Assembly: GCA_017591395.1 (NCBI GenBank)
Contig: WEDG01000388.1
Span: forward strand, 1-64,000
DNA from: Schistocephalus solidus
Taxonomy: Eukaryota > Platyhelminthes > Cestoda > Diphyllobothriidea > Diphyllobothriidae
Direction: 5' to 3'
DNA: 64,000 nt
In this document: positions 33,573 to 46,964 of the stretch, piece by piece
Layout: each line of letters begins with the position of its first letter
How positions within the stretch are numbered: the stretch's first letter is position 1
Notes under the pieces: model-generated
What the model was told of the DNA's origin: nothing
Seen by the model: the letters and a program-made list of their open reading frames with translations, nothing else
Databases searched by the model: none
Made by a program: the position numbers and the translations under genes

Positions 33573-35400
33573 ATCCGAGCTGCTCCTCCCTTTTTTTTGT
33601 TGTTTTCTTGTTTTGTGTGGGACCACAGTGCATGGGCCTGCGCCTTCTTCTATTTACCGTCCTCTTAACTCTGTTTTGAAACCGGCTCTAATCCATGCAA
33701 TGGGTCTCTGTTTTTCCATCAAAAATCGAAAAGAAGGTCGTCTCTCCTAAACCCTCTGTCGGAGTTAGTAGCTAACTTTACACAACTTTGTGGTTAAGTT
33801 ACATTTGCGGAGAAGGCCTTGCTCTGAAGTCCTTGGGATGGAGCGCCAACTGAACACTGTACGCTGAGGCTCTAACCAGTGATCGCGAGACATCGACCAC
33901 TCGAGTTTGTGACACCATGGATTCTGGATGTGACTTAACGGGATTTATAGGTGAAAAAACAAAATAAACATTATATACACATTAAAATTGTTGAAAAGTT
34001 CGCGTTAGACCTTACTAACGCCTCAATCTACGTTTATTCGTTGCATATTTTTGTTTTCTAGAAGACGGGCTTCCACTGCTTGATAAGACCTTTCCAATGA
34101 CAGCAGATGTTTTGGCGGAGTTACAGCAGATTCCGCGAAAATGGGATTTAATTTGTTTCCTAAATGGCAACGCAGGGTCTCCGGTTGCGAATTCAACAAC
34201 TGAACAGTTTTTTGCAGTTCAAGTGCGACACTTAGACTTTACTATCCACCCGACCTATGTGTTCCATCTGCCTTATTCGTTAGAGCCCGCCGCAGGGCTA
34301 TACTTATTTGTGTTGACTTTGCTACCTACAGCCTATTTATTTCGGCCTAACGGCTACGTGCGCCTATAAATACAGTCACGCATTGTAGTTTGCCGCCGGA
34401 GGTAGGTCGAATCGCCACTTCACATGACAGCCTTTAGGTCTGGCACCCTGACGTGCCCTTATCAGTGAGCCGAGGGCACTCTCTATCCTGCAAACGTCAT
34501 CCGAAACTTCTCAAAAAGGAATAGTCCCTATTCCGAGCAGTCTCTCTGGCCGCTGCGTTCTCTGCTTACCTACCTGCATGGTTATATTGTGCTGAAAATC
34601 GAGCGTGAACTACTGTATAGCTGTTGTCTAACTGCGATCCCTGAGGTTATGCCAACAGGATATTGGACTGGCAGCTAATCCTGAGGCAATGAAAGGCTGC
34701 TTGCTTGCTCATCTCTGTGTCAGTACCTGCAGGTATTGAAAACCGCAGCTCCGAGACAAAATGAACCGATGTATTCTATACTCCAGTAAGAGCAGTCAAC
34801 ATTATATGAACCAATGGCTCAGCTAATAGACAGTCTGGTTTGTTAAATAACTGAGCCTGAGTTCGAGCATTGGCTCCTTTCGGTCTTTATGGTAAATAAG
34901 CCAGAGATGACTTGGGTTATCTCAGGGCGAAACTGTAACCATATAGGTCGGAAAGGTCGTTGAAAGCCGCTTCCTTATGGCTACAGATGGTGCATTTTTA
35001 TCAGCAAGTAAACAAATGTTTTATACCTATGTGAAGGAATTATTATTTGCCTGTGGGCAACTCAATGCTGTCTAATTACGTTCGCAAAAAAGCATGCGCT
35101 TTTGACATAAAGTTAAAATTATCCTACTACCCCACTTTGATTTCATTGGAAAGTATTTTTAGCTTGTTGCAACGTCATAACAGGATGTAAAGTAGTAACG
35201 GAACACATATAGATGCGTGTCGTTTTCACGCGGAAGACTTGATTGTAGGTTACATGTGTGGAGCAGTTCTATCGCGTAATGAAATGTTCCATAAGTGATG
35301 ACTTGTCGTTCCATGCTTACCGACTTACATAAATGGACGACTTATGGGTCTCCAAAATTGGTCGAACCATTGTCTAGGATATCAGCCTGTGCCAACCCAG
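33573..35400. other. stretch with no recognised gene
   Basis: About 1.8 kb. A 90-codon frame at 34097-34369 follows a TTTTCTAG but matches nothing I know and shows no downstream partner exon. The rest is non-coding by eye. Confidence 0.45.
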
Positions 35401-35404
35401 CTAA

Positions 35405-35500
35405 CTCTGCGACTGTATCTGATGATATTCCGAGACGTCAGGTCAATAAGCGTCTTGTTCGAGTGATCGTTTGTTCTTCTTAACTCTGTATCTTTCGACT
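35405..35500 (+). mobile_element. Penelope-like element tail (P1 type), short copy
   Basis: CTGATGATATTCCGAGAC, then GTCAGGTCAATAAGCG and GTTCGAGTGATCG, ending in a TTCTTCTT stretch. The stem II hairpin of the hammerhead-like core is deleted, so it cannot fold as a ribozyme. No coding part is left. Confidence 0.55.
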
Positions 35501-36796
35501 TCATCGTAGGATGCAAACAATGGGGCTTTTTATGAAGGTGGGGACGATTTTTTGATGATAATAATAGGAAAGTATTCACTGCTGTTTTCTTTTTGCCCAA
35601 GGTGTTTCCTTTCTCACCCGATCTTTGTTTCTGCGAAATTTTAGGAACTTCATCCGGGAGACCGTTGACCAGACCTCCCTGTCCCTCCCACGTTACCTCC
35701 TTACGATGGTTTCGTAACCCCCTTGCATTCTTCTACTGGTGTGCGCTGCACTCCAAGTGGAACCCTTCCAGGCGCGCGTGTGTGTGGTGACTTAATTTAT
35801 TTCTGATGCCCTCCCCCCAGAGATTTTCTAAACTTCCGGCTCCTCTTTCTGCCGCATGGAGCCATTCTTGGCCCTGGCCCTACTCCTGCCTTATTACGCA
35901 CTTATTGTCACGGAACCGCCTGATCTATGCCGGTTCCGAACGTGTACGTACCTCTGATCTTGTTATTTTATTGGTTGTGGAGCCGAACCTCTGCCATCCT
36001 CCCTCTTCCCAGCCCCCTCCCCCACGCCGCGCTTCTGACCCCTCCATTCCTGTGGACGCAGCCCTTATTCTGTGCCACCTACCAGGCACATACTGTTTTT
36101 TAAAACAACTAGCTTGCAATTTACAGTAACACCTCATAGTATATGAGGTCGAAACCGCGTTTTCTTCTGTGGCTGTTGAACTGTCGTGGGACGCCACCGC
36201 GATCAGAGGGTTTAATTCGTTACTCGGTAAGGCTTCCAGAGTTTATTCTGTCTTGTAGAATGTACAATTAGTGAGCGAAGTCGCAGCAACTAATAATGTG
36301 AGGTTTTCTCGTGGATGTATAAGACCGCAAAGATCTCTGGAGTAAGTGCATCTCTTTTCTGGCCTCTCAAACGAGGGAGTCCGTCCCTTCTGCCTTACAA
36401 GACCGAGCTGGCGGAACCTGTTTTTGACGTACTTGTTTAATATCATCCCTCTCCATTTACTATCACCGTCCGACTCGTGCTTAGTTTGGTAGCTTAGGCC
36501 TGGTAACTTGCCAGGCCTTGCCTTTTCGTCTTTATTTGACCCCACAATCAATGTTTGTGAGTCGATTTCATCCTATTTAACGCAATGCCCAGATAAATCG
36601 TCGGGGGTTTCGTTAAACGTGCTCCTACAGACTGCTTCTAGCGTGAGTCAAGGTTGCACAGGTCGGCATAGTTGCTCTCCTAGGATCAAACGTGGTGTGG
36701 CCAGTCTCCCTAGTAGGGAATTCGGGTCCATTTTTCGTTTTGAAAAGTGGTGTGGGAGGTTGCACTTTTCACCTTGACTTGGAACGAAGATGGATT

Positions 36797-36906
36797 AGTT
36801 AGATTAGCAATGCTGAAAGGCAAGAGAGATTGGAATGACCATTTTTGGTTCATTAGCCAGCCATACCAAACCCCAGGTGGTGCCCCACCCGAGGCTCGAA
36901 CCCGAT
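36797..36906 (-). repeat. tRNA-like SINE S1, left arm of foldback
   Basis: Minus-strand S1 with CGGGTTCGAGCCTCGGG (B-box region), GGGGCACCACCTGGGG, TATGGCTGGCTAATG and ATTGCTAATCT at its outer edge. The same sequence lies inverted at 36970-37085. Confidence 0.75.
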
Positions 36907-36924
36907 CTAAACTGGCGAGGCAAC

Positions 36925-37088
36925 GAGCCCGTGACTCTATGGTTAGAGTATTGGACTTCTGATGAACATTTCGCGGGTTAGAACCTCGGGTGGGGCACCA
37001 CCTGGGTATGACTGGCTGAAGACAGCTACTGAGCTAGAAATGGCTACTCCAGTATCCCTGGTCTTTGTCGGCATTGCTAATCTGCCTC
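36925..37088 (+). repeat. tRNA-like SINE S1, right arm of foldback
   Basis: Plus-strand S1 with an A-box-like GTGACTCTATGGTTAGAG, B-box region CGCGGGTTAGAACCTCGG, GGGGCACCACCTGGG, TATGACTGGCTGAAGAC, then GTCTTTGTCGGCATTGC. It gives a more complete tRNA-like head than the left arm. Confidence 0.75.
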
Positions 37089-37304
37089 TACTACTAGCCG
37101 CTGTGCGGTTGCTGGCGGGGCTCGAGAATGATCCCCAAGGTAGAGCGGGGTGAATAAGTTCCGTTAACGATCGGTTAGCGTTCATCAACGGATGGATGAG
37201 TTATTTTAACCTTAATGACGCGAAAATGCCCTTATATCGGTAATTTTAACTTGCATGAAGTGTTTGCTTTCTCTTCTGCGAAAATTGGCCCTTTCGAAAA
37301 TCCT

Positions 37305-37440
37305 AGGCGGAGGGGAGGAGGTAGTGTGGTAGATGTTGAGCAAGTCTATCTCACTGTAAGCCAAGGCATGCGCTCTTCAGTGATGTTGCGTCCACTTCGT
37401 GGGCCACGAAGTTGACGTCGTCATTTACAACCGCAAAACT
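37305..37440 (+). repeat. R1 repeat (diverged)
   Basis: GGCGGAGGGGAGGAGG, GTGTGGTAGATGTTGAGC, AAGTCTATCTCACTG, then GACGTCGTCATTTACAACC parallel the R1 core order, with many changes. Confidence 0.5.
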
Positions 37441-37782
37441 GTTAATCCCTGTACTGCTCCGCTGTACAGATCCTCGCGTTGTGGCGGTATGGCGCATCCG
37501 TACGTTCCCTGGCAGTTCCCACCAAATATGCCGAAGAACCTTGTAGATCATTCTTCCCCCCCTCGCCCCAGCACACAGTCCTAACTAGTGGATGCAGGAA
37601 ACCATACCCAACACGACGATTAAAGTTCACTTACCATTTTCAGCTGGTGGACTTAAACAACTAACGTCATCCGCTGTGTGGGTCTAAACGTCAGGTGCTT
37701 TCTCCATTAATCCCGATTCCCCACTTTTAACCACACTAAGGGCTGGATGCCTTGTATGGCTGCCTAAACAGGACATGGGAAA

Positions 37783-38005
37783 AGGAACTGCCCACAATGC
37801 ATGGGGCTTTGCGCTAAATTCCGTAGAAATTGTGTTTAGGATTAAGGTGAGAGTTGGGGTTAAGTTCAGGGTTGCAGTTAAGTTTGAGGCTAAGTTCAGA
37901 GTTGGGGTTAAGGTTATTTTCGTGTTAACTGTAGGGTTTAGGGTAGGGCTACTGCTAACGTTAAGGCGGTAGTTAAGTTTTATGTTAGGGTTAGTGTTCG
38001 CATTA
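37783..38005 (+). repeat. degenerate telomere-like array with leader
   Basis: A leader with GAACTGCCCACAATGC and GCGCTAAATTCC (also at 14112-14155) is followed by about 150 bases of imperfect hexamers such as GGGGTTAAG, TAGGGTTTAGGG and TTAGGGTTAG. Together with 14.11-14.21 and 14.93-15.04 kb this is a dispersed family carrying TTAGGG-like runs. Confidence 0.6.
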
Positions 38006-38009
38006 ATAC

Positions 38010-41000
38010 AACGGTATATTTACCGTAGGGTCACCTGTTTTAAGCGAGCGGGGTGGTTCATATTCCCGTCCTGTTTAGGCATCCTTAAGTTCTGTGGGCT
38101 GGGCAGTATAGGCGAATTCTGGCAGTGCTCGCCGTCACTTTGTCCACCTCACACTTCCATTTTATTCGCTGATGGCACTAGCCTCGCGAGACTTCGAAGT
38201 CAAGCAAGCTGCGTCATTCACCGATTGGATGCACACGGCCATATACAGAACAAAGACGCGCACGCGTTGGGCTGATGGAGACCCAACCGCGGACACACAC
38301 CTGCCTGAAGAGACAGTCCTGTGGCAGCTGCTTGCAGAGCCTCTTGTATGCTCTTTGTCTCAGTAAAATCTGATTCAACCCAATCTATCTTCCCTGACTT
38401 CTAGTTTGGGAACCTTGGTGGTATCGAGCATGGGGGAATCGCTTCAGCGCTCAATCATGACATTGCTTCCCCCTATGCCCAATTCGTGACCCATAGTAAA
38501 GTGTAACCGGCGCCTGGGATGATCCTACCAGCCTGGGAGACTCGTCCTCTCTTGGGTAAGTCAACTGCCAACAGGCGGACAACCCTGACGGTCCACAAAA
38601 TTTCTTGCTACGAGGTGAACTATCAATCTCAATGAGATCAGCTTCTCGGAGTGAGGGTAACTGAATGAGGTAAGGGCGAGGTATATGTTGCGGGATAATT
38701 GCCAGCCATCTTACAGAGAAGCAACCATCGTCCCAAAACCATGGGATCTCCACACCACGTGAGAAATTTGCCACTGCTTATATCTCCTGTGTCAACCCTA
38801 GCGACTTATCATGGCGATGTGAAGAACAAGTTATACAAAGCTCTCCACGCCTTCATCAGGGCAGTACAGAAGTCAAATTGACCATTTTAATTGACATATC
38901 TACTGTCATAGGCATGGATCATGACTTCGTCAGGGGATGCGACCAGCAGGAAAAAAAGCAATCTTTAGTGCAGAATATCGGAGAGACAATCGCCTTGTCG
39001 TCTCAGTGATAGGACTGCAATTCCAACTGACCTCAAGGTACGATATCCCATACGGAGGTGAAAAGGATGACATTGGATGCGGCCAAACACCGATTGAAAA
39101 TAAGCAGCCTTATGGGCCCCAAACTGAACGGAATGTGAGTTTTTGAGGTGGATGCTGATTTTGAGAGGACCGGGAAGAATCTGCAGATTTCCATTCACTT
39201 CAGGCATGTAGATTCTTTTATGTAGACACAGACAACATCAGGACTGGTTTAACGAGACTGATGAAGAAAGCCGGCATCTGCCTTTCATGAGGAAGAGGCT
39301 ACACACATGACCGACGCCAGTAAAACTTCCTTTCACCGGTTCCCAAAGCAAGCGCCACTTGGGCTGAGAAAATGCAGTGTGATTGGCTGACTCCTTAGTA
39401 GACTGCGGTAAGAAGAACTCCACTTTCATCCTAGTATTCTACTATCCTCAAGTCTTACAGCTTAATACAGATGTCGCGAATTTTGGAGCGCTGGATCGAG
39501 AAATCCAAAAAGCGCCATCTGCAGCCCATGTGCAGCAAACGAGGAAGCCAACTACTGACGACCGTCCTGTATGAGTCCATTGGAGGGGTGCACTAGACGT
39601 CTGGTGTAAAGTCGCTGATACTGGTTCATCTACTAACCAAACCAACAGAGAAATCGACCTGCAACTTGGGGATAAGTGTGGCGCGAAGAATGAGTAACGT
39701 AGGGCCTCCAATGCGCAGCCATGGTTCACATTGACAGCGCCGTAGAAACTGAACAATCTATGAAAATTCCCACTCATCGATTAACGACCCTATCACGAGC
39801 ATCCGTTAAATGCTGCACCTCCCACGCGCACATATTTGCATTCAATGGCAGTATGGTTATTGGGGGCACATTTGCCAATCACAGCTATCTAAGTAGACCA
39901 ATCGACTTCAAGGCTGACTCAGACAATGGTAGTGTTTAATGGGGCACACTGGCCAATCATGGCCAATCGATTTCAAGGCTGACTCAGCCATGCACGCGCT
40001 CAAGGCGCTGAGACGCATACACCATCCTTACTCGGGACGCCACTTTCGCAGTGCCGAACGTGTGCCCTTGTCCGGCTGCCAACTTCTTCCAACCTCTTCG
40101 AAAATCTTTCCATATAGAACAAAGCATCCTCTCAACTGGCGTCCAACTTCTCCTTTTCTGCAGGAACGGACGCGAAAGTAGTATTGGATAGAGTCTCTCT
40201 ATGGCTTTAACTGCCACTCCCATCTAATTCCTAACTAATTAAGCCAACATATTTACTACTCAATCGTGCAATTATACGCCTAGAGCAGAGACCCTTTCCA
40301 GAAACGCACTGTGGATTCCCTGAATTTTGTGGAACACCTAGGATAATCATCATGGTCTGAAAAGCAAAGAAAGATTTAAAAATTTAGGATCAGCTTTTAC
40401 ACCGCAGTCTTAATCTGACAAACACCTTCAACACTGTGACTTGTGAAGAACTGTAGGATTTCGATTTATGAAGCAATTTATGAAAAAAGGTCTTACGACT
40501 ATAATACGACATCACGTCGTACATCCTAGGCGTGCGTCCTTCACGGAGCAGGTTTGCGCTGTCCCACCATATCCAATCTCATCTTCTCGCGTCCTGTAAA
40601 GAGATACCTACTGCGTGGAGCAGTCTGGGATGCACATTACTTACCGATGTACAGCTAATCAACATCTGATGTATGCGGTAAGAAGTGAGAGAATAGTCAC
40701 CGTGTACAACCTACTCGTGAAGTACTTATCGAGCCTACATGAGTTCCCAGGGCGGCCCTAGTTGCTACGACGCTCTGGCGCGGTTCCAGATGAGAAGAAA
40801 TAAGAGGGACGTCAGTTGGGCAGATATTGTATTCCATACAGGTCTATCAGAGAAGGGGTTGGAAGAAGTTGGCAGCTAGACGAGGGCACCTCCGGAGACG
40901 TGAAGGTGGCGTCCCCAAGTGTGAAACAGTGGCGAGACCATGCGTGAGTCAGTTTTGATAGTGACTGGCTAGTTAGGGCAGCCCGAATTGGTCACCACTT

Positions 41001-41740
41001 GTGCATACATGTAAGTGATCGCGAGAGGTTCAGCCTTGCATCAGTGCACGGAGTAGGGTCAGTACAGGCTAAGCACTAAACACCAAACCTGCAATCCACA
41101 TTCAGCGAAGCTCGGAGCTATTTTATGACGGTTGATTAGACTCGGACAAGATCATCAGCACGGAGAAGGCAGTGACCATGGGACAGCTGGCACCAGTTGA
41201 TCGGTTTAACGAATTTATCGGGATTGTTAGTAAATCATGTCTCCTAGATGTGGAAATTCGCATATCTGGTGAGTAGTGTCTCAAAAACCCCACCGTGACG
41301 AAAGAGTGGAAAGTCAAATCTTTACAGCTGGTTGACCTTCGTCGTGGCGCAACACGCAAACCGAAATCGCTGTAAAATACCCTCAGAAGATATCGATGAA
41401 TTGCAGAACGGTCGCCCTGATTCCGCTCAGTGGTCTAAGAAGAAGTGGGAGGAAAAAATTCAGAAAAATAAAACACTGGAAGGAACGCGCGTGTCAGCAT
41501 CTATACTGTGTTGAAGGAGGCTCATATGCGATGGGAGAGGGGCAGGTTAGTGAAGGTGGCATACGAACCTATGGAATTGCCGTGGAGATGAACCCCACGT
41601 CAGCAAATGCATCCAACCAGAGCCTTTATCGGCCTGTTGCGAAGAAATAACGGAAGATAGATTAGGATCGACCCAACTCGGGCTCACAGTTTAACTCCAT
41701 AGTATAAAGAAATAAGCACTATTTTAACTTACCAGGATGC
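38010..41740. other. stretch with no recognised gene
   Basis: About 3.7 kb with frames under 110 codons and no recognised motif. It contains the 80-bp imperfect tandem repeat at 39843-39993 and a weak S1-like piece near 40950-41010 (GTGACTGGCTAGTTAGGG). Confidence 0.5.
39843..39993 (+). repeat. imperfect ~80-bp direct tandem repeat
   Basis: Two units share CAATGG(C/T)AGT, GGGGCACA, GCCAATCA, CCAATCGA(C/T)TTCAAGG and CTGACTCAG. The units start at about 39843 and 39925. Confidence 0.7.
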
Positions 41741-41744
41741 ACTA

Positions 41745-41885
41745 ATTGCCATGGCTTGGAAGGCTGCCAAATGATGGGGTAACTCGGTCTTCCTCGGATT
41801 TGATGGCCAGCCTACAATTAATATTTTTTAGTGTAGCCTTTATGACACTGTCACTCGTGTCAGATTTGATATCCCGCACAGAAAA
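41745..41885 (+). repeat. LINE 3'-UTR fragment
   Basis: GGCTTGGAAGGCTGCCAAATG, GGTAACTCGG and GCCTTTATGACACTG, with CACTCGTG, parallel the LINE 3' UTR at 33.42-33.57 kb. The central part has changed. Confidence 0.5.
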
Positions 41886-41994
41886 GTCTGATGGTTTGGT
41901 CCTTGGGGCAGATTTGTACGTGGCAGGAGTATTGGGATTGCGTAGTTGCCGATACAAACGTAAATGCGAGCCCCAGGAAGAAATTCAGAAGAAG

Positions 41995-42125
41995 CAGAAG
42001 TTTATTCACCTCACCTTTCGGATTCCTACTCGAGCTCATTTCCAAAGAACAACATCTGATACTGTCTCTGAAGATAGGTTCAAGCAGGAATCCGGAACGT
42101 CAGGTGAATAAATTTCTTGTCCCAG
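41995..42125. mobile_element. inverted pair of Penelope-like element tails, pair 1
   Basis: Left (minus) arm 42046-41995 reads ATGAGCTCGAGTAGGAATCC, GAAAGGTGAGGTGAATAAAC. Right (plus) arm 42066-42120 reads CTGAAGATAGGTTC, GGAATCCGGAACGTCAGG, TGAATAAATTTCTTG. The arms meet head to head with about 20 bases between the core motifs, so both tail ends (AATAAA) face outward. This can form a hairpin. Both hammerhead-like cores carry changes (CTGAAGA; GGAAC). Confidence 0.65.
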
Positions 42126-42452
42126 TGATCGCGTCTACTGCTTTTGAATTGCGCAGTTTCGCCATTCACAGTTCCCATACCAGCTACCAGTCGTCTTGAC
42201 ATTCCCCATAATTAAAAGGTGGCTGTTTCCAGACAGACTGTGGTATACCGGAGGTTTGTATGAAATATCTTTTGTCAGCACTTTGTTATATAGATACCTA
42301 TACAGAGGCCTAATATGCGCATCAAAAGACGATACACATAGAGCAAAATTTTCCCGCCATTGAGCGAGTCGCACCCAATCAGGTTGCCGATAGAAACGAA
42401 TAGGCGAGTTCAAAGAAGCCGGTTAGAAGAAGCAAATGCAATCGATGTAGCA

Positions 42453-42594
42453 AGGAGTTTATTGGCCTGACATTTCAGATTGTCAGTGGAAACCATCATC
42501 TGTGACTGTCATTGGTGATGGATTCGAGTGAGAATCCGAAATGGCTGACCAATAAAATTTTTGTTCCAGTGGTTGCACGTTCTTATTCTTATTC
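42453..42594. mobile_element. inverted pair of Penelope-like element tails, pair 2
   Basis: Left (minus) arm about 42503-42450: CAGATGATGGTTTCC, CTGAAATGTCAGGCC, AATAAACTCC. Right (plus) arm about 42510-42590: GGTGATGGATTCGAG, GAATCCGAAATGGC, CAATAAAATTTTTG. The right arm has a perfect six-pair stem GGATTC/GAATCC around GAGTGA. The right arm runs into the (TTC)n tract, which fits the TTCTTCTTCT found at the end of other copies. Confidence 0.65.
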
Positions 42595-42658
42595 TTCTTC
42601 GTCTTCATATTCTTCTTCTTCTTCTTCTTCTTCTTCTTCTTCTTCTTCTTCTTCTTCA
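42595..42658. repeat. (TTC)n microsatellite
   Basis: Nearly pure TTC triplets grown from the TTC-rich end of a Penelope-like tail, directly after pair 2. The Lys- and Ser-rich frames across it are artefacts. Confidence 0.9.
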
Positions 42659-42774
42659 TACTGTGATATTTTGGAAGTGCTTTCATTGATTGGCTTGCGG
42701 AACTTGTGCTTCTCACCTAGAGTCGTCGAAGGCAGTTGCATAACAACTAGTAGTTCACGCATAAGGAGAGTACC

Positions 42775-43070
42775 GACGCAGACGGGGAGACTGGAATGAT
42801 ATTTTCTGCCTTATTGGTCCTCGTCAGCCAACCTAACCTGAGTCTAAATCTAACATTTGTTCGTTATCGAGCGTTATTATATATGACACTCTAGCATTGT
42901 GCCAGGAGTCCGTTTTCCTCTCGGTTGTAATCAGGATTATCGTTTGACTTACGCACACTCGATGGCCATAGAATATGAGTTTGAGGCCAGGTGTCACCAA
43001 ACCTGGGTTTTAGTAACGCTGACTGACGATGACTCTTACGTTAGAAATGGCCTTCCCAGTCCACCTTTGT
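42775..43070. repeat. degraded inverted pair of S1 SINEs
   Basis: Left (minus) arm about 42845-42780: GGTTAGGTTGGCTGACG, CAATAAGGCAGAAAATATC, CCAGTCTCCCCGTC. Right (plus) arm about 42985-43062: GGTGTCACCAAACCTGGG, CTGACTGACGATGACTC, AGAAATGGCCTTCCCAG. Both parallel the S1 3' body but in opposite senses, with about 140 bases between. Confidence 0.5.
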
Positions 43071-43864
43071 TTTTTTCCTGTTTCTCTACAGCATTTGGTA
43101 GGTGCAGCACAACTCTAGTTGCCCATTTTCGTCGAAGCTATGTTTGAACGAAAGCACGATGGAATGTAAAGTCTTCTTTGTTTCAATTCTCCAACTTTGT
43201 TTCCTCGTCTTTTGGTGTGGATGAGTCCCCTTTTGTGGAGACCTTGTTTGGAAAGAGAGAGAGAGAGTGAGAAAGAGAGTGAACGACCGAAGTGGCTTAT
43301 GTTTTAATCCCTAAACATTTTTGACAAGAGGCCTCTGCTCTGGTCTGGTAGAGATTCCTGCCATCTGAGGATGAAGACAGGGTATGCTATTTTGTGCGCA
43401 ATCTATTTTCTTTCAGTTATTCCTTGTTTTCAGGAGAACCAGCAGTCCTTCCAGGGATTTAATTATTTTGACGTTAATAAGTGTTTCGCAAATTACTTAA
43501 ATCATCTACATCGCATTCACTAACCCTTCTCGTACTTTCTCCTACCTATCTTCTTGCATTCTTGGTCATAAAATCTCCGAATAACTCGCAAAAACAGAGG
43601 TACTGCTTTTTAAAAAAATCTAAGTAAGCCCTTCTCGATTAGGAAGATATGCATTTTCATCACTTTTACCGTAATCTTTATATTTTATTTGATTCCAGTT
43701 TAATATTTTCTTTAATGGAGCGAAGTTTTCACTTTTTTCGTGGTATTTATTTGAAGGCTCAAATATTTCTGAGTCATTTAGGCTAGGACTTTCTTTTGTA
43801 CGGGGCAAGCAATCTGTAGTCCGTTAATTACACGAACCTGGGTGGTTATTTGCACAGCCCCTAA

Positions 43865-43869
43865 CCAAT
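43865..43869 (+). promoter_or_regulatory. CCAAT box, alpha-tubulin gene 1
   Basis: CCAAT lies about 90 bases upstream of the TATA box at 43956, a usual spacing for this element. It is a sequence match only. Confidence 0.35.
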
Positions 43870-43955
43870 AGGGTCTCAGTTTTCCAAACACGTGGCTCGC
43901 CTAGGAGCGGATCGATTGTTGTCCACCCGCTTGAATGCCTGCCCTGTCTGTTTCA

Positions 43956-43963
43956 TATATAAA
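43956..43963 (+). promoter_or_regulatory. TATA box, alpha-tubulin gene 1
   Basis: TATATAAA lies 109 bases before the last base preceding the ATG at 44072. A start site near 43985-43995 would leave a 5' UTR of about 80 bases. Gene 2 has a similar box closer to its ATG. Confidence 0.65.
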
Positions 43964-44071
43964 GCATCTCCAAGCGCAACCGAGTTATTCGCACTCTGCG
44001 CTTCGGTGCTTCGTGGGCATCCAGGAAGTCAGCAGTCTTGCCTTCTCGATCTCCGACTCCTCTATCTGAAC

Positions 44072-45916
<1,845 letters not shown>

Positions 45917-45945
45917 ACTTGACAATGCAGCACTCTGAAGGCAGA

Positions 45946-45951
45946 AATAAA
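45946..45951 (+). terminator. polyadenylation signal, alpha-tubulin gene 1
   Basis: AATAAA 30 bases after the TAA; a second AATAAA lies at 46024-46029. Short 3' UTRs like this fit flatworm tubulin genes. Confidence 0.55.
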
Positions 45952-46029
45952 TTGAAGTTGTTTGCATGCAAATGTGTAAATTTACCCCAGGATATACCGT
46001 ATATCCACCGGTATAATATTTTTAATAAA

Positions 46030-46960
46030 ACCTCATTAAGGGTTGCGCTGCCTTTTTTCTTACACGGGTCCGGATTGTTAAGTCGGGGTCGTTTTGAGCA
46101 GTCGTTTGGAAACATCGCAGGCCCTTTTTCGAAGGGGGGAATGACATTTTTGGTTCTCATCGTTAGCCTCTGCCGATGCGTCGAAAGTAAAAATTTCTGA
46201 TTCGTCGTGGATCAAAAGATGTTAAGGTAGTTTGGAGGAGGAGGGTTCAAATGATGAGCGGGATGAATCACTTGCATATCCTTAGCTTTGACCAGTGCAG
46301 ACGTCGAATATGCACTGCACCATGCCCTGCATACCTGAAAGCTGTTATAAAGACAAAACGACATGCATTCACTAAGTGTGAAATTGTATTCAGTTAGATT
46401 ATTACAGCCCTTGATAATGAGGATGATTTACGTACATTTCGGTTCACTAGGTTCGTAAAGCTACTCTCATGACTGACTTGTCACCACGTCTTGAGCCGTG
46501 AGCAACCTGTCTATCATAAAGATGTTCGTATTGATATAACTGTTAAAATTGGACGTAGTAGTGGTGATTGTGTTGCTTGAGGCGGCAGTGATGGTGGCGG
46601 TGTTAATGATGGTGGTTCACTTGTGGCTCCTCAAAGCTGGCGTCAGCTCAGCGGCCACACCCCTGGCAACCGCCATGACCGGCGTGCTAAACCAAGAAAG
46701 GGTCTGCGGTGTTGTGTGTCTCCACACCCGGTAGGTCTGCTCCATTCCCCCAGCCCTGCCCCAACCTACTCTCCTCCCTGGCCCCCTCTCCTCACTCTCC
46801 CCCTCCCTTCCCCCACCCTTCCCTCTAACACTACGGTCGAAAAATGTCCTATGGTGGGCGCGACAGCTATCATGTAGGCGGCCCAGGTGAATCGATATTT
46901 CTCTCACTAACCCAAATCATGGCCCATAATGGAGTTTGGTAACTGCCTGGGACGACTCTT
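46030..46960. other. spacer between tubulin gene 1 and LINE L4
   Basis: No gene recognised. It includes GTGGTG-rich sequence (46545-46620) and a C/T-rich stretch (46740-46830). Confidence 0.45.
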
Positions 46961-46964
46961 CAGC

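Noticed and set aside
34097..34369. 90-codon frame after a TTTTCTAG acceptor-like site
   Set aside because: No motif, no partner exon and no donor of clear quality; chance cannot be excluded.
42483..42799. Lys-rich and Ser-rich open frames on both strands
   Set aside because: They are products of the (TTC)n tract and Penelope tail sequence.
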